Positions 8,941 to 19,750 of a DNA stretch of 64,000 bases are shown in pieces (the first letter of the stretch is position 1; each line of letters opens with the position of its first letter). The notes below the pieces were generated by a model that had not been told where the DNA came from, ran no database searches, and saw nothing but the letters and a program-made list of their open reading frames with translations. The position numbers were made by a program, and so were the translations under genes. Source of the stretch: Betaproteobacteria bacterium (GTDB lineage: Bacteria; Pseudomonadota; Gammaproteobacteria; Burkholderiales; Rhodocyclaceae); contig WRIU01000002.1 in assembly GCA_009782565.1 (NCBI GenBank), forward strand, positions 124,001 through 188,000. Direction: 5' to 3'.

Positions 8941-10305
8941 ATGGAACTGGCGGGCAAACGCTTCCTCGTGGTGGGTCTGGGTGAATCCGGGCTGGCGATG
9001 GCGAAATGGCTGTACGGCCAGGGATCTGTCGTGCGCGTTGCCGACAGCCGCGAGAATCCGCCAAACCGCGCGGCATTGACAGCGTTTGCGCCGGACATCG
9101 AGCTTATCGCGGGGCCGTTCAGGCCGGAGACGTTCGAGGGGATTGATGCCATCGCGCTCTCTCCCGGTGTGCCCAGGAACACGCCGGAGATTGCTGCTGC
9201 CGGGAAAACGCCGATCGTCTCCGAAGTGGATTTGTTTGCCGACGCAATCAGGGTGTTTGCGCCGGAGTCGAAGGTGCTGGCAGTGACCGGCTCGAACGGC
9301 AAGACCACGACCACCGCACTGACCGCGCACCTGTTGAATGGCGCGGGGGTGGAGGCGGTTGCCTGCGGCAACATTTCACCCTCGTTGCTCGACGCGCTGA
9401 CGGCAGCGCTGGACGCGGGGCATCTGCCGCAAGCCTGGGTGCTGGAATTGTCCAGTTTCCAGTTGGAAATTACGCATCGCCTGGCGGCGCATGTCGCGAC
9501 GGTATTGAACGTCAGCGAAGATCATCTCGACCGCTACGATTCCATCAGCGCCTATGCCCAGGCCAAGGCGCGTATTTTCCAGAACCCGGCAACTTTGCGG
9601 GTACTCAATCGCGACGATGAACGCAGCTTGGAGTTTGGGGGATGTGGTCCCGGTATCGTGACGTTTGGCCTCGATCCCGCGCCGCGCGCCGGTCATTACG
9701 GAATTGAGCGCGAGGCCGTCTGTTTCGGCCAGGAGCGGTTGGTCAGCCTCGACGAGTTGCCTGTCAAGGGGCTGCATAATGCCGCCAATGTCATGGCCGC
9801 GCTGGCTTTGTGCCGCGCCATCGGTGTGGATGCCGGGAAGGCGCTGCCCGCGCTCAGGACGTTCAAGGGCTTGCCGCACCGGGTCGAACCCGTCGCGGAA
9901 ATCGGCGGGGTGCTCTACGTCGACGATTCCAAGGGAACCAACGTTGGGGCGACGCTTGCCGCCATTGAGGGCATGGGGCGGCCTGTCGCCATCGTGCTCG
10001 GCGGGGATGGCAAGGGACAGGATTTCGCGCCGCTGAAGGACGCACTGAAGCTCCATGGCTGTGCTGTGGCGCTGATTGGCCGGGATGGTTCGCTCATCGG
10101 GGAGGCCATCGCGGGCTGCGGTTTGCCTGTGGAGTCCTTCACCCGCCTGGAAGAAGCCGTGCGCTGGCTCGCGGGTCAGGCACAGGCCGGGGATTGCGTG
10201 TTGCTTTCGCCCGCCTGTGCGAGTTGGGATATGTTCAGAAACTACGCGCACCGCGCCGAAGTGTTCATCGAAACCGTGCGGGCTTTGCCGGGAGGCGCGC
10301 AATGA
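8941..10305 (+). CDS. murD: UDP-MurNAc-L-Ala:D-Glu ligase
   Basis: Cytoplasmic Mur ligase adding D-glutamate. 454 residues. The N-terminal Rossmann-like domain opens with [17 protein letters not shown]; the ATP loop [12 protein letters not shown] has Lys121; [13 protein letters not shown] near 322 belongs to the C-terminal half. The ATG follows AAGGAG directly. The stop overlaps the ftsW start as ATGA. Confidence 0.97.
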   Translation: MELAGKRFLVVGLGESGLAMAKWLYGQGSVVRVADSRENPPNRAALTAFAPDIELIAGPFRPETFEGIDAIALSPGVPRNTPEIAAAGKTPIVSEVDLFADAIRVFAPESKVLAVTGSNGKTTTTALTAHLLNGAGVEAVACGNISPSLLDALTAALDAGHLPQAWVLELSSFQLEITHRLAAHVATVLNVSEDHLDRYDSISAYAQAKARIFQNPATLRVLNRDDERSLEFGGCGPGIVTFGLDPAPRAGHYGIEREAVCFGQERLVSLDELPVKGLHNAANVMAALALCRAIGVDAGKALPALRTFKGLPHRVEPVAEIGGVLYVDDSKGTNVGATLAAIEGMGRPVAIVLGGDGKGQDFAPLKDALKLHGCAVALIGRDGSLIGEAIAGCGLPVESFTRLEEAVRWLAGQAQAGDCVLLSPACASWDMFRNYAHRAEVFIETVRALPGGAQ

Positions 10306-11537
10306 GGCTCGCCGGTGCCCTGACAAGAGGCTTTTTCGGTAAGGGTGCCGGTCGGGGCGACGACATTGCTGCGCGCACGGTCGGACGCCTGATGAAGCCT
10401 CGTGCGCCGGTGAGTGAAATTGACCCGGTGCTGGCCTGGCCTGCGGCTATCCTGCTTACGCTTGGGCTGGTGATGGTGTATTCGGCTTCGATTACCACTG
10501 CCGAAGGCAGCGCCTATACCGGCTATCAGGCGGATTATTTCCTGATCCGGCACTTGCTTTTCCTCGGCGTGGGGCTGGCGGCAGGGGTGCTCGTATTCCG
10601 CGTCCCGATGGGGCTGTGGCAGCGCATGGCTCCCTGGCTTTTCCTGATCGGTGTCGTTTTGCTGGTGATCACGCTGGTTCCGGGCATTGGTCACAAGGTT
10701 GGCGGCGCGCGGCGCTGGCTGCCGATGGGTTCGGTATATTTTCAGCCTTCCGAGTTGATGAAACTCTTCGTAGCGATCTACGCCGCCGATTACACGGTAC
10801 GCAAGCTCGATGTCATGAGCAGTTTCAAACAGGGCTTCATGCCGATGATGGCGGTGATTCTCTTTGTCGGTTGCCTGTTGCTGTTCGAGCCGGATTTCGG
10901 CGCGTTCGTGGTCGTGGCCACTATCGCGTTCGGCGTGTTGTTCCTTGGCGGCGTGGGTATCCGCGTTTTTCTGCTGCTGGGATTGGCGGCGCTGGTCGGT
11001 TTCATCCTCCTGGTCTGGATTCAGCCCTATATGCGCGCGCGCATTTTCGGTTTCATGGACCCCTGGGCCGACCCCTTCGGGGACGGTTATCAGCTTACGC
11101 ATGCGCTGATCGCTTTCGGGCGGGGCGAATGGTTTGGCGTGGGACTGGGCGGCAGTATCGAGAAACTCTTTTATCTGCCCGAATCGCATACTGATTTTCT
11201 GCTTGCGGTGATTGCCGAGGAACTGGGATTTGTCGGGGTGCTTGTCGTAGTTGGGCTTTTTGCGTTGCTGGTACAGAGGGCTTTCGTCATTGGACGCGAG
11301 GCGATCCGGCTCGAACGCTATTTCTCCGGCTTGGTGGCTCAGGCAATCGGTTTGTGGATTGGTGTACAGGCGTTCATCAATATGGGCGTGAACATGGGGC
11401 TGCTGCCGACCAAGGGATTGACCCTGCCATTGATGAGCTATGGAGGCTCCGGCCTGCTTGCCAACTGCCTGGCGCTCGGCATCCTGCTGCGTGTCGATTG
11501 GGAGACGAGGGAATTGAAACGGGGGGGCAACGCATGA
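10302..11537 (+). CDS. ftsW: Septal peptidoglycan glycosyltransferase FtsW (SEDS family)
   Basis: Integral membrane SEDS protein that polymerises lipid II at the septum with FtsI. I place the start at the ATG that overlaps the murD stop, giving 411 residues; the same frame stays open further upstream but that part is murD shadow. About ten membrane segments. Characteristic blocks are [18 protein letters not shown] near 143, the long loop with [19 protein letters not shown] near 265, [19 protein letters not shown] near 292, and the C-terminal [10 protein letters not shown] near 377. murG overlaps its stop. Confidence 0.95.
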   Translation: MRLAGALTRGFFGKGAGRGDDIAARTVGRLMKPRAPVSEIDPVLAWPAAILLTLGLVMVYSASITTAEGSAYTGYQADYFLIRHLLFLGVGLAAGVLVFRVPMGLWQRMAPWLFLIGVVLLVITLVPGIGHKVGGARRWLPMGSVYFQPSELMKLFVAIYAADYTVRKLDVMSSFKQGFMPMMAVILFVGCLLLFEPDFGAFVVVATIAFGVLFLGGVGIRVFLLLGLAALVGFILLVWIQPYMRARIFGFMDPWADPFGDGYQLTHALIAFGRGEWFGVGLGGSIEKLFYLPESHTDFLLAVIAEELGFVGVLVVVGLFALLVQRAFVIGREAIRLERYFSGLVAQAIGLWIGVQAFINMGVNMGLLPTKGLTLPLMSYGGSGLLANCLALGILLRVDWETRELKRGGNA

Positions 11538-12604
11538 AGACGGTGCTGGTGATGGCCGGAGGAACCGGCGGGCACATCTTCCCAGGGATTGCTGTTGCCG
11601 AATGCCTGCGTGGGCGAGGCTGGAACGTGGCTTGGCTTGGTAACCCCGACGGCATGGAAGCGCGTATCGTTCCGCCGTGCGGCTACCGGATGGAATGGCT
11701 GCGTTTTGGTGCGTTGCGCGGCAAGGGCCTGTTACGCAAACTGATGCTGCCGTTCAATCTGTTGCGGGGGGGCTGGCAGGCGTGGAGGATATTGTCCCGT
11801 GTGCGTCCGGATGTGGTAGTCGGCTTGGGCGGCTATATCACTTTCCCCGCCGGGTTTATGACGGTACTGACAGGGCGCCCGCTCGTGCTGCACGAGCAGA
11901 ATTCCATCGCCGGGCTTGCCAACAAGACATTGGGGCGCTTTGCTACCTGTGTGCTTTCGGGTTTTCCGGGGGTGTTGCCGGGTGCGCGCTGGGTGGGCAA
12001 CCCGGTGCGTGACGAGATTGTCGCCGTCGCGCCGCCCTCGATGCGCTTTGAAGGGCGCGATGGTCCGTTGCGTCTGCTGGTGGTGGGCGGCAGCCTGGGC
12101 GCAGCAGTGCTCAACGACGTAGTTCCCCGCGCGCTGGCGATGATTCCGGTTGGACGTCGACCTATGGTTGTGCATCAGGCGGGTGAGAAACAGATCGAGG
12201 GGCTGCGGGCGGCTTATGCAGCAGCCGGGGTCGAGGGCGATTTGCGCCCCTTCATCAATGATATGGCTACCGCCTATGCTGAGGCCGATCTCGTGCTCTG
12301 TCGGGCGGGGGCGCTCACCATCTCCGAGTTGACGGCGGCAGGGGCTGCCAGTGTGTTGGTGCCTTTCCCTTACGCGGTAGACGATCATCAGACGACCAAC
12401 GCGCAGTTCCTCTCCTCGCGGGAGGCTGCTTGGTTTATGCCGCAGTCATCCCTGGGGCCTGAGAAGCTGGCGGAATTGCTCTCGGATATCGAGCGCGGGC
12501 AGTTATTGTGCATGGCGGAAAACGCCCGTGCGCTGGCAAGGCCGCTTGCCGCTGTGGATGTAGCGGATGTGTGCGAAGAACTGACTGAGCGGGTGAAAGC
12601 GTGA
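11534..12604 (+). CDS. murG: Lipid II synthase, UDP-GlcNAc transferase MurG
   Basis: Peripheral inner-membrane GT-B glycosyltransferase converting lipid I to lipid II. 356 residues from the ATG overlapping ftsW. The N-terminal glycine-rich loop is [30 protein letters not shown] near 94 and [12 protein letters not shown] near 124 are acceptor-side motifs; [10 protein letters not shown] near 185 and [11 protein letters not shown] near 257 belong to the nucleotide-sugar domain. The same frame is open upstream inside ftsW, but the family start is [14 protein letters not shown]. Confidence 0.97.
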   Translation: MKTVLVMAGGTGGHIFPGIAVAECLRGRGWNVAWLGNPDGMEARIVPPCGYRMEWLRFGALRGKGLLRKLMLPFNLLRGGWQAWRILSRVRPDVVVGLGGYITFPAGFMTVLTGRPLVLHEQNSIAGLANKTLGRFATCVLSGFPGVLPGARWVGNPVRDEIVAVAPPSMRFEGRDGPLRLLVVGGSLGAAVLNDVVPRALAMIPVGRRPMVVHQAGEKQIEGLRAAYAAAGVEGDLRPFINDMATAYAEADLVLCRAGALTISELTAAGAASVLVPFPYAVDDHQTTNAQFLSSREAAWFMPQSSLGPEKLAELLSDIERGQLLCMAENARALARPLAAVDVADVCEELTERVKA

Positions 12605-14001
12605 AGCACAAGGTCAGCAACATCCATTTCGTAGGCATCGGCGGCTCAGGCATGAGCGGCATCGCCGAAGTGCTTGCCAATCTCGGCTATCAGGTTTCCG
12701 GCTCCGATCTCACGGCTTCCTCCGTGACCGAACGCCTGATGAGGCAGGGCATTCGTATCGCCGTCGGGCATGCGGCGGAGAACATCATAGGGGCGCATGC
12801 GGTCGTGGCGTCTACTGCGGTCAAAGACGACAATCCGGAAGTGCGGGCCGCGCACCTGGCCGGTATTCCCGTGGTTCCGCGCGCGCAGATGCTTGCCGAA
12901 CTGATGCGCCTGAAGCAGGGTATTGCCATAGCCGGTACGCACGGAAAGACGACGACGACGAGCCTGGTGGCCAGCATCCTTGGCGAAGCCGGCCTCGATC
13001 CCACCTTTGTGATCGGTGGGCGGCTCAACGCGATGGGCGCGAATGCCCGCTTGGGTACGGGCGATTTCCTGGTTGCGGAAGCGGACGAATCGGATGCCTC
13101 GTTTTTATATCTCACCCCAGTGGTTTCGGTCGTCACCAATATCGACGCCGACCACATGGAAACCTACGGGCACGACCTCAATCGGCTGAAACAGGCGTTC
13201 GTGGAATTTTTGAACCGCTTGCCGTTCTACGGCGTGGCGGTGCTCTGCCAGGACGACCCGCATGTGCGAGAAATTTTGCCGCATGTCTCAAAGCAGGTGG
13301 TGCGCTACGGCTTATCGAAGGATTCCGATATATACGCTGAAAACATCCGTGCCGAAGGCGGGCGCATGCTTTTCGATGTGATCCGGCGTGATGCCAGGAA
13401 TGCGCGCCTGCCCGTCGCACTCAACACGCCGGGGGTGCACAACGTCCTGAACGCGCTTGCCGCCATTGGCGTGGCGGCCGAAGTGCAAGCGCCGGACGAA
13501 GCTGTCGTTAAGGCGCTGGCGGAATTCAAGGGCGTGGGGCGGCGCTTCCAGCGGTATGGCGAAATTGCCTTGCGCCAGGGCGGCAGCTTTACCCTCGTCG
13601 ACGACTACGGCCATCACCCGGTGGAAATGGCGGCTACGCTTGCCGCTACGCGAGGCGCGTTTCCTGGCCGCCGGCTGGTACTGGCCTTCCAGCCGCATCG
13701 TTACACACGTATGCGCGATTGTTTCGAGGGCTTTGTCAAAGTGCTCTCCGGCGTCGATGTGCTTTTGCTGGCTGACGTTTACGCGGCGGGGGAAGCGCCC
13801 ATCGTTGCTGCCGACGCCCACGCGCTGGCGCGAGCGATCAGGGTTGCTGGCAAGGTGGAGCCGGTATTTGTCGAGGACATCGCCGATATGCCCTTGCGCG
13901 TTCTGGAAGCCGCGCGTGACGGCGATGTGGTCATCACGATGGGCGCGGGTTCCATCGGTGGGGTTCCCCAGAGAATCGTTCAATTTCGGGCGGATGAGTG
14001 A
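12601..14001 (+). CDS. murC: UDP-N-acetylmuramate:L-alanine ligase
   Basis: First amino-acid-adding Mur ligase. 466 residues, with a GTG start that overlaps the murG stop (GTGA). It opens with [18 protein letters not shown], has the ATP loop [11 protein letters not shown] (Lys116), and HYGHHP-like [11 protein letters not shown] near 336. ddl follows directly; murB, which lies here in some bacteria, is absent. Confidence 0.97.
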   Translation: MKHKVSNIHFVGIGGSGMSGIAEVLANLGYQVSGSDLTASSVTERLMRQGIRIAVGHAAENIIGAHAVVASTAVKDDNPEVRAAHLAGIPVVPRAQMLAELMRLKQGIAIAGTHGKTTTTSLVASILGEAGLDPTFVIGGRLNAMGANARLGTGDFLVAEADESDASFLYLTPVVSVVTNIDADHMETYGHDLNRLKQAFVEFLNRLPFYGVAVLCQDDPHVREILPHVSKQVVRYGLSKDSDIYAENIRAEGGRMLFDVIRRDARNARLPVALNTPGVHNVLNALAAIGVAAEVQAPDEAVVKALAEFKGVGRRFQRYGEIALRQGGSFTLVDDYGHHPVEMAATLAATRGAFPGRRLVLAFQPHRYTRMRDCFEGFVKVLSGVDVLLLADVYAAGEAPIVAADAHALARAIRVAGKVEPVFVEDIADMPLRVLEAARDGDVVITMGAGSIGGVPQRIVQFRADE

Positions 14002-14911
14002 CATGGAACAGGATTTCGGCAAGGTCGCGGTGTTGATGGGTGGCGCTTCCGGCGAACGCGAGGTGTCCCTGATCAGCGGTAATGGCGTACTGGCCGCTTT
14101 GAAGAGCCAGGGGGTCGACGCGCATGCCTTTGATCCGGCCTCTGAACCGCTGGATGCGCTCAGGGCTTTCCAGCGCGTATTCATCGCCCTGCATGGCGGT
14201 TACGGCGAAAACGGCGCGATCCAGGGGGCGCTGGAGATCATGGGGATTCCCTATACCGGCCCCGGCGTGATGGCCTCGGGCATCGGCATGGACAAGTTCC
14301 GCACCAAGCTCCTCTGGCAAGCGGTGGGGCTGCCTGTGCCGGAATACGCAATGCTTGACGATGATTCAAAATTCGATGCCGTGGAAGAACGCCTCGGCCT
14401 GCCGCTATTCGTCAAACCCTCGCGTGAGGGTTCTTCCATCGGCGTTTTCATGGTGACAGAGCGCGGCAAGTTGAAATCCGCCTACGAATCCGCTCGCCAG
14501 CACGGCGATTTGATCATGGCGGAAAAAGGCGTCATGGGGGGGGAATACACGGTTGCCATCCTTGGGGACGAGGCTTTGCCCATCGTCAAGATCGAACCGG
14601 CGACGGCGTTTTACGACTACGAGGCCAAGTACCTGCGCGACGACACCCGCTACATTTGCCCCGCCGACCTGCCGCCTGAAAAGGCCGCCGCAATTCAGGC
14701 GGGCGCAAAAAAGGCATTCGACGCCGTAGGCGCGACGGGATGGGGCCGGGTGGATTTTCTGATGGATGAGGCCGGACGGCATTACTTCCTGGAAATCAAC
14801 ACCTCGCCGGGGATGACCTCGCATTCGCTGGTGCCGATGTCGGCGCGTCAGACCGGTCTGTCGTTCGAGGCGTTGTGCATGAAGATTCTTGCGGGGGCAC
14901 GCTGTGGGTAA
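13994..14911 (+). CDS. ddl: D-alanine:D-alanine ligase
   Basis: ATP-grasp enzyme making the D-Ala-D-Ala dipeptide used by MurF. 305 residues if it starts at the ATG at 13994, inside the murC stop region; a second in-frame ATG at 14003 gives 302, and neither has a strong RBS. The N-terminal [17 protein letters not shown], the central [15 protein letters not shown], and the C-terminal [17 protein letters not shown] (Mg and substrate binding, with Glu and Asn) are diagnostic. It is DdlB-like in size and position. Confidence 0.95.
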   Translation: MSDMEQDFGKVAVLMGGASGEREVSLISGNGVLAALKSQGVDAHAFDPASEPLDALRAFQRVFIALHGGYGENGAIQGALEIMGIPYTGPGVMASGIGMDKFRTKLLWQAVGLPVPEYAMLDDDSKFDAVEERLGLPLFVKPSREGSSIGVFMVTERGKLKSAYESARQHGDLIMAEKGVMGGEYTVAILGDEALPIVKIEPATAFYDYEAKYLRDDTRYICPADLPPEKAAAIQAGAKKAFDAVGATGWGRVDFLMDEAGRHYFLEINTSPGMTSHSLVPMSARQTGLSFEALCMKILAGARCG

Positions 14912-15719
14912 ACGGCGCAAATCTTCATCCGACACCGCCACGCGCGCGGCTTCATCCCGCGCGGGGAAACGTGGCGGGCTGTGGCACCGCCCGCAGTTGC
15001 TCAACCTGATCTCGGGCGCGCTGTTGTTTTTTGCCATGACCGGGTTGGGTTGGGCGCTGGTGGCCTGGACGTCTTCCAAGCCGATTTTTCCTCTGCACAA
15101 GTTGGTGTTGAGCGCCCCACCCTCGCAGGTGACCCAGGCACAACTTGAACACGCTGCCCGTACCGCGATCCGGGGCAATTTCTTTACCGTCAGGCTCGAA
15201 GAGGTTCGTATGGCCTTCGAGACACTGCCCTGGGTACGGCGCGCCGGGGTGCGCCGCCTCTGGCCGGATGGTCTTGGGTTGAGCCTTGAAGAGCATGAGG
15301 CAGTTGCCTACTGGAAGAACATCGGCGATGGAGATGTACGGCTAATCAACCGCCAGGGCGAGGTATTCGCCGCTTCGAGTAATGTCGGTATGCCCGAATT
15401 CTCCGGCCCGCAGGACTCGGCTGCCGTGATGCTCAAGTATTACGAGACGTATTCGAGGATATTGCAGCCGCTGCGGGCGAAGCTCGTACGCATGGATTTG
15501 TCGGCGCGCGGCACATGGCGTCTGTGGCTGGACAATGGTTTATCCATCGTGCTCGACCGCGAACAGGAACGTTCGTTGGTCGAGGCGCGGCTGGAGGATT
15601 TTGTTGCGGCTTTGCCGCATTTGCAGGACAGCCTCGGGGTGCAGGTTGCTCGAGCCGACCTGCGTTACCCAAATGGTTTCGCGCTTACTCCGGTCAATCA
15701 CGGCACGGTGTCGCAGTGA
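14904..15719 (+). CDS. ftsQ: Cell division protein FtsQ
   Basis: Bitopic divisome scaffold. I place the start at the GTG at 14904, overlapping the ddl stop, with GGGGG 8-12 bases upstream; this gives 271 residues. The cytoplasmic tail is Lys/Arg/Ser-rich, one transmembrane segment spans about 36-56, followed by a POTRA domain (about 62-130) and a beta domain with [19 protein letters not shown]. The low-conservation family is identified by layout and by its position before ftsA. Confidence 0.93.
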   Translation: MGKRRKSSSDTATRAASSRAGKRGGLWHRPQLLNLISGALLFFAMTGLGWALVAWTSSKPIFPLHKLVLSAPPSQVTQAQLEHAARTAIRGNFFTVRLEEVRMAFETLPWVRRAGVRRLWPDGLGLSLEEHEAVAYWKNIGDGDVRLINRQGEVFAASSNVGMPEFSGPQDSAAVMLKYYETYSRILQPLRAKLVRMDLSARGTWRLWLDNGLSIVLDREQERSLVEARLEDFVAALPHLQDSLGVQVARADLRYPNGFALTPVNHGTVSQ

Positions 15720-15762
15720 GTGGCGCGAGAATAAACAGATCGACAGAAAATGAGCAAGGAAA

Positions 15763-16992
15763 ATGAGTAAGGAATACAAAGATTTGATCGTTGGCCTCGA
15801 CATCGGTACCACGAAAGTTACCTGCATGGTGGCTGAAGTGAGGCCGGATGGCCGCTTGTCCATCGTTGGCCTGGGTACACAGCCGACCAGTGGTCTGAAG
15901 CGCGGTGTGGTGGTCAACATCGAAGCCACGGTCGATGCGATCTCGCGCGTGATCCAGGAAGTCGAACTGATGGCTGACTGCAAGATTCACGACATCTATA
16001 CGGGTATCGCGGGCAGCCACATCAAGAGTTTCAACTCTAATGGCATGGTAGCGATCAAGGACAAGGAAGTTTCGCAGTTCGATGTCGAGCGCGTCATCGA
16101 GGTTGCGCGCGCAATGCCGATTCCGGCTGAACAGCAAGTTCTGCACATCCTCACCCAGGAATTCATCATTGATGGGCAGGGCGGGGTCAGCGAGCCTATC
16201 GGCATGAGCGGCGTTAAGCTCGAAGTAAAGGTGCACATCGTCACCGGCGCGGTGTCGGCGGCGCAGAACGTGGTCAAGTGCGTACGCCGTTGCGGGCTTG
16301 AAGTCATGGATTTGATCCTGCAACCCTTGGCTTCCAGCTATGCGGCGCTCACCGAGGACGAAAAGAAACTGGGCGTGTGCATGGTCGACATCGGTGGCGG
16401 CACGGCTGACCTGGCTGTGTTTACCCAGGGCGCGATCCGCCACACCGCAGTCATTCCGGTCGCAGGCGATCTGGTGACGAACGACATCGCCATGACCCTG
16501 CGTACTCCAACTGCCGAGGCCGAAGAACTCAAGACCCGTTGCGGCGTAGCGATGCACTCATTGGTGGATCCCGAAGAGATGATCGAGGTGCCCGGCGTGG
16601 GGGATCGTCCATCGAGGTTGCTGACACGCCAGACGCTGGCCGATGTGATCGAGCCGCGCGTATCGGAAATTTTCGATCTCGTGGTGGCCGAACTGCGCCG
16701 AAGCGGATACGAGGAACTGCTGTCCTCGGGCATCGTTCTGACCGGAGGCGCAGCGTTGATGCCGGGCATGGCTGAATTGGGCGAGGATGTTTTCCATATG
16801 CCAGTGCGGGTAGGGTCGCCGCTCTACGAGGGCGCGCTGGCCGACGTGATCCGCTATCCGCAGTACGCGGCGGCAATGGGGCTGGTGATTGAGGGCGCGG
16901 CGCAACGGCGGCGCGGTATTCAGGCTCGCGATACCGGCGGGGTGAAACAGGTTTGGGGGCGTCTGAGGGACTGGTTCGGGCGCAATTTCTGA
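15763..16992 (+). CDS. ftsA: Cell division protein FtsA
   Basis: Actin-like protein that tethers FtsZ to the membrane. 409 residues with ATP-binding motifs LIVGLDIGTTKVTCMV near 8, VDIGGGTADLAVF near 208 and GIVLTGGAALMPGM near 326, and the FtsA-specific 1C domain (about 84-165). The C-terminal amphipathic helix is VWGRLRDWFGRNF. An AAGGAAA precedes the ATG. There is a 187-bp gap to ftsZ with hairpins. Confidence 0.97.
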   Translation: MSKEYKDLIVGLDIGTTKVTCMVAEVRPDGRLSIVGLGTQPTSGLKRGVVVNIEATVDAISRVIQEVELMADCKIHDIYTGIAGSHIKSFNSNGMVAIKDKEVSQFDVERVIEVARAMPIPAEQQVLHILTQEFIIDGQGGVSEPIGMSGVKLEVKVHIVTGAVSAAQNVVKCVRRCGLEVMDLILQPLASSYAALTEDEKKLGVCMVDIGGGTADLAVFTQGAIRHTAVIPVAGDLVTNDIAMTLRTPTAEAEELKTRCGVAMHSLVDPEEMIEVPGVGDRPSRLLTRQTLADVIEPRVSEIFDLVVAELRRSGYEELLSSGIVLTGGAALMPGMAELGEDVFHMPVRVGSPLYEGALADVIRYPQYAAAMGLVIEGAAQRRRGIQARDTGGVKQVWGRLRDWFGRNF

Positions 16993-17082
16993 GAGTCTTT
17001 CCGGTTGGTGGGGAACCCCTTCTGACCGGAAATGGCGTAACGACGGGGGAATAAAAATTGCGAAAACGGAACATGACGTTTG

Positions 17083-17146
17083 TGCTGTAATACCGCACTT
17101 TACATCAATGCTGTTGCAGCGGGGCAACAGCCGGGGGGATTTCCCC
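17083..17146 (+). promoter_or_regulatory. ftsZ leader: possible extended -10 and two hairpins
   Basis: A TGCTGTAAT (17083-17091) resembles an extended -10 element, without a convincing -35. Downstream, GCTGTTGC (17110-17117) and GCAACAGC (17124-17131) form a perfect 8-bp stem with a 6-base loop, and GGGG/CCCC at 17135-17146 can form a second small hairpin just before the ftsZ RBS. They may shape ftsZ mRNA stability or translation. Confidence 0.35.
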
Positions 17147-17179
17147 AAGGTTTGACCTTCTTTCCAGGAGCTGAGGCAA

Positions 17180-18388
17180 ATGTTTGAAATCATTGAAAAA
17201 GAGCAACGCTCACCGAGTGGCAGAACCATCATCAAGGTGATCGGTGTAGGGGGAGCGGGCGGCAATGCCGTCGACCACATGGTGCGTGAAGGGGTACAGG
17301 GCGTCGATTTCATCGCTGCCAACACCGACGCGCAGGCGCTGACGCGCTGCCTTGCGCCGGTCAGGATTCAACTCGGCACGACCGGGCTGGGCGCGGGCTC
17401 CAAGCCGGAAGCAGGCCGTGCTGCCGCGCAGGAGTCGCATGACGCCATTGCCGCCGCGTTGGCTGATGCCCACATGGTCTTCATTACCGGAGGCATGGGC
17501 GGTGGAACCGGAACCGGCGCCGCGCCCGTGGTAGCCGAAATTGCTAAAGAACTGGGCATCCTTTGCGTGGCGGTTGTGACCAAGCCTTTCGATTTCGAGA
17601 ACCGCTTGCGGGTTGCCGAGAGCGGCATCGAGGAGTTGAGCCGTTACGTCGATTCGCTCATCGTTGTGCTCAACGACAAATTGCTCGAAGTCTACGGCGA
17701 CGAAGCCACCTTCGATGAATGCTTCCGTGCCTCGGACAATGTGCTTTGCAAGGCCGTCGGGGGCATTTCCGAAATCATCAATGCGCCGGGTTTGGTCAAT
17801 GTCGACTTCCAGGATGTACGCACGGCAATGGGCGAGATGGGCCGCGCCATGATGGGCTCGGCGGAAGCTGCCGGACTGGATCGTGCGCGGATTGCCGCCG
17901 AACAGGCTGTGGGCAGCCCGCTGCTCGAAGGCACTGAATTGTCGGGTGCGCGCTGTGTGCTCATCAACATCACTGCCGCCAAGGGGTCGCTGAAGCTGGC
18001 CGAAGTGAAGGAAGCCGTGCATACCGTACAGGCGTTTGCCGCACAGGAGGCCTTCGTCAAGTACGGAACCGTGTTCGACGACAACATGGAAGACCGCTTG
18101 CGTGTCACCGTGGTGGCTACAGGCTTGGGTTCTCCGCGAACGCGCCAGGAACAGCAGCCGACGATACGCGTCGTGCGCGGCACGGGTACGCACGGTCCGA
18201 TTTATGTCGGCGCAAATGATGGTTATGATGATGGCAACAATATCGCCACACCGGCGGTCATCCGCAATAATCATCGCCGCGCTCGTGCCGAACCGACGAT
18301 AAGCAGTGCTGTGCGTTCCGGCGGCAGCAGTGTCGGCACGGGTACGACTTACGACATCCCCGCCTTCCTGCGCCGCCAGGCCGACTGA
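17180..18388 (+). CDS. ftsZ: Cell division protein FtsZ
   Basis: Tubulin-like GTPase forming the Z ring. 402 residues. The start ATG follows AGGAGCTGAGGCAA. It has IKVIGVGGAGGNAVDHMV near 16, the tubulin signature GGMGGGTGTGAAPVVAE near 105, and the T7 loop NVDFQDVRTAMGEMGRAMMG near 206. A low-complexity linker (about 330-390) is followed by the C-terminal peptide DIPAFLRRQAD, which binds FtsA and ZipA. The gap before ftsZ suggests it can be transcribed separately. Confidence 0.98.
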   Translation: MFEIIEKEQRSPSGRTIIKVIGVGGAGGNAVDHMVREGVQGVDFIAANTDAQALTRCLAPVRIQLGTTGLGAGSKPEAGRAAAQESHDAIAAALADAHMVFITGGMGGGTGTGAAPVVAEIAKELGILCVAVVTKPFDFENRLRVAESGIEELSRYVDSLIVVLNDKLLEVYGDEATFDECFRASDNVLCKAVGGISEIINAPGLVNVDFQDVRTAMGEMGRAMMGSAEAAGLDRARIAAEQAVGSPLLEGTELSGARCVLINITAAKGSLKLAEVKEAVHTVQAFAAQEAFVKYGTVFDDNMEDRLRVTVVATGLGSPRTRQEQQPTIRVVRGTGTHGPIYVGANDGYDDGNNIATPAVIRNNHRRARAEPTISSAVRSGGSSVGTGTTYDIPAFLRRQAD

Positions 18389-18558
18389 GCGTCGGCCTAT
18401 CGGCTTCCTGGAAACGCGTGGCCGCCATCCCGGCGCAAGCAGAAAGGCTCACCCCCCTTGGGCCTTTCCGCCGGGGTGGCGGCAGGCGTCCTTGAGGGAT
18501 ACTTTGCCGGGCTGCTACGTGATAAGCTCGTAAAGCTTTACGGAAAGAAACAGAAAAC

Positions 18559-19482
18559 GTGATCAGGCAGCGTACCCTCAAATCAGTTGTTACCGCGACG
18601 GGCGTGGGCTTACATGGCGGGCGCAAGGTCAACCTCGTCCTGCGCCCTGCGGGAGTGAATACCGGCATCGTTTTTCACCGCGTTGATGTCCTGCCGCCTA
18701 TTGATCTGCCCGTTGACCCTTACGCAGTCTGCGATACCCGGATGTGTTCCGGGCTGGAAAAGGGCGGCTGCAAGGTCGGCACGGTCGAACACCTGATGTC
18801 GGCGTTGGCCGGGCTTGGCATCGACAATCTCCATATCGACGTCGACGCGCCCGAGATACCGATCCTGGATGGTAGTGCCGGGCCTTTTGTCTTTCTGCTC
18901 CAGTCGGGAGGCATCGAGGAGCAGCCGGCTCCCAAGAAATTCCTGCGGGTCAGGAAATCCGTCGAATATCGTGAAGACGACAAACTCGTGCGGCTATCGC
19001 CTTACGACGGCTTCCGCCTGAAGTTTTCCATCGTCTTCGATCATCCGGCGATCGACTCGACATCCACCGAAGTGGAAGTCGACTTTGCCAGGCACTCCTA
19101 TGTGCGCGATGTTTCGCGCGCGCGCACTTTTGGTTTCATGCAGGACGTGGAATTCATGCAGGCCAATGGGCTTGCCCTGGGGGGGAGCCTGGAAAACGCG
19201 ATTGTCATGGACGAGTATCGTGTGCTCAACACCGAGGGCCTGCGCTATGCCGATGAATTCGTCAAGCACAAGGTGCTTGACGCCATCGGCGACCTCTATA
19301 TCTGTGGCTATCCGCTGTTGGCGGCCTATACGGCCCACAAGGCAGGCCATGCGCTCAACAACCGTTTGTTGCGGGTGTTGCTCGAAGACGCTTCGGCTTG
19401 GGAAATCGTCACTTTTGACGACACTGTACCCGCGCCTGCTGCGGTTGTTCATCAACTTGCCGACCCGGCGTTGGTGTTTTAG
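18559..19482 (+). CDS. lpxC: UDP-3-O-acyl-N-acetylglucosamine deacetylase
   Basis: Zinc enzyme of the committed step of lipid A synthesis, in the cytoplasm. 307 residues from a GTG start with an AAAGAAACAG leader; the family start is usually M(L/I)KQRTLK and here reads as [10 protein letters not shown]. Zinc and catalytic motifs are present: [16 protein letters not shown] near 75, [11 protein letters not shown] near 236 and HKAGHALNN near 263. Its place after ftsZ matches other proteobacteria. A 7-bp hairpin (GAAAGGC/GCCTTTC, about 18441-18467) lies between ftsZ and lpxC but has no T tract. Confidence 0.97.
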   Translation: MIRQRTLKSVVTATGVGLHGGRKVNLVLRPAGVNTGIVFHRVDVLPPIDLPVDPYAVCDTRMCSGLEKGGCKVGTVEHLMSALAGLGIDNLHIDVDAPEIPILDGSAGPFVFLLQSGGIEEQPAPKKFLRVRKSVEYREDDKLVRLSPYDGFRLKFSIVFDHPAIDSTSTEVEVDFARHSYVRDVSRARTFGFMQDVEFMQANGLALGGSLENAIVMDEYRVLNTEGLRYADEFVKHKVLDAIGDLYICGYPLLAAYTAHKAGHALNNRLLRVLLEDASAWEIVTFDDTVPAPAAVVHQLADPALVF

Positions 19483-19496
19483 GGCGGTTTTTGCAA

Positions 19497-19682
19497 ATGC
19501 AGCTTGCGCGGATCGTGGGCTTGTTATTGTGCTTGGGAACCGGCGCTTCGCTGATCCTGTGGATGCTGACCGGGGACTCCCGTTACAGAGCGTGGGCCTG
19601 GAATCTTTTTCGCGTGGGTGTGGCTGCGGCCTTTGTCATATTTGTGCTTTTTGCGCTTGAGCGGATACTGGCTGCCGCTTGA
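19497..19682 (+). CDS. Small membrane protein, two predicted TM helices
   Basis: 61 residues from the ATG at 19497, 14 bp after lpxC and in the same direction. Two hydrophobic segments (about 5-22 and 38-58) are joined by a short polar loop (GDSRYRAWAWN), so both termini should face the same side of the inner membrane. I do not recognise a family. The position directly after lpxC and the codon use like that of its neighbours support a real gene. No RBS is evident, because the gap is short and T-rich. Confidence 0.55.
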   Translation: MQLARIVGLLLCLGTGASLILWMLTGDSRYRAWAWNLFRVGVAAAFVIFVLFALERILAAA

Positions 19683-19750
19683 GAAAACGCACCCTCTCCT
19701 AGCTTCTCCCCCCGTCATGATAAGGGTGGAGATAGGACAGGATGTGCGGA

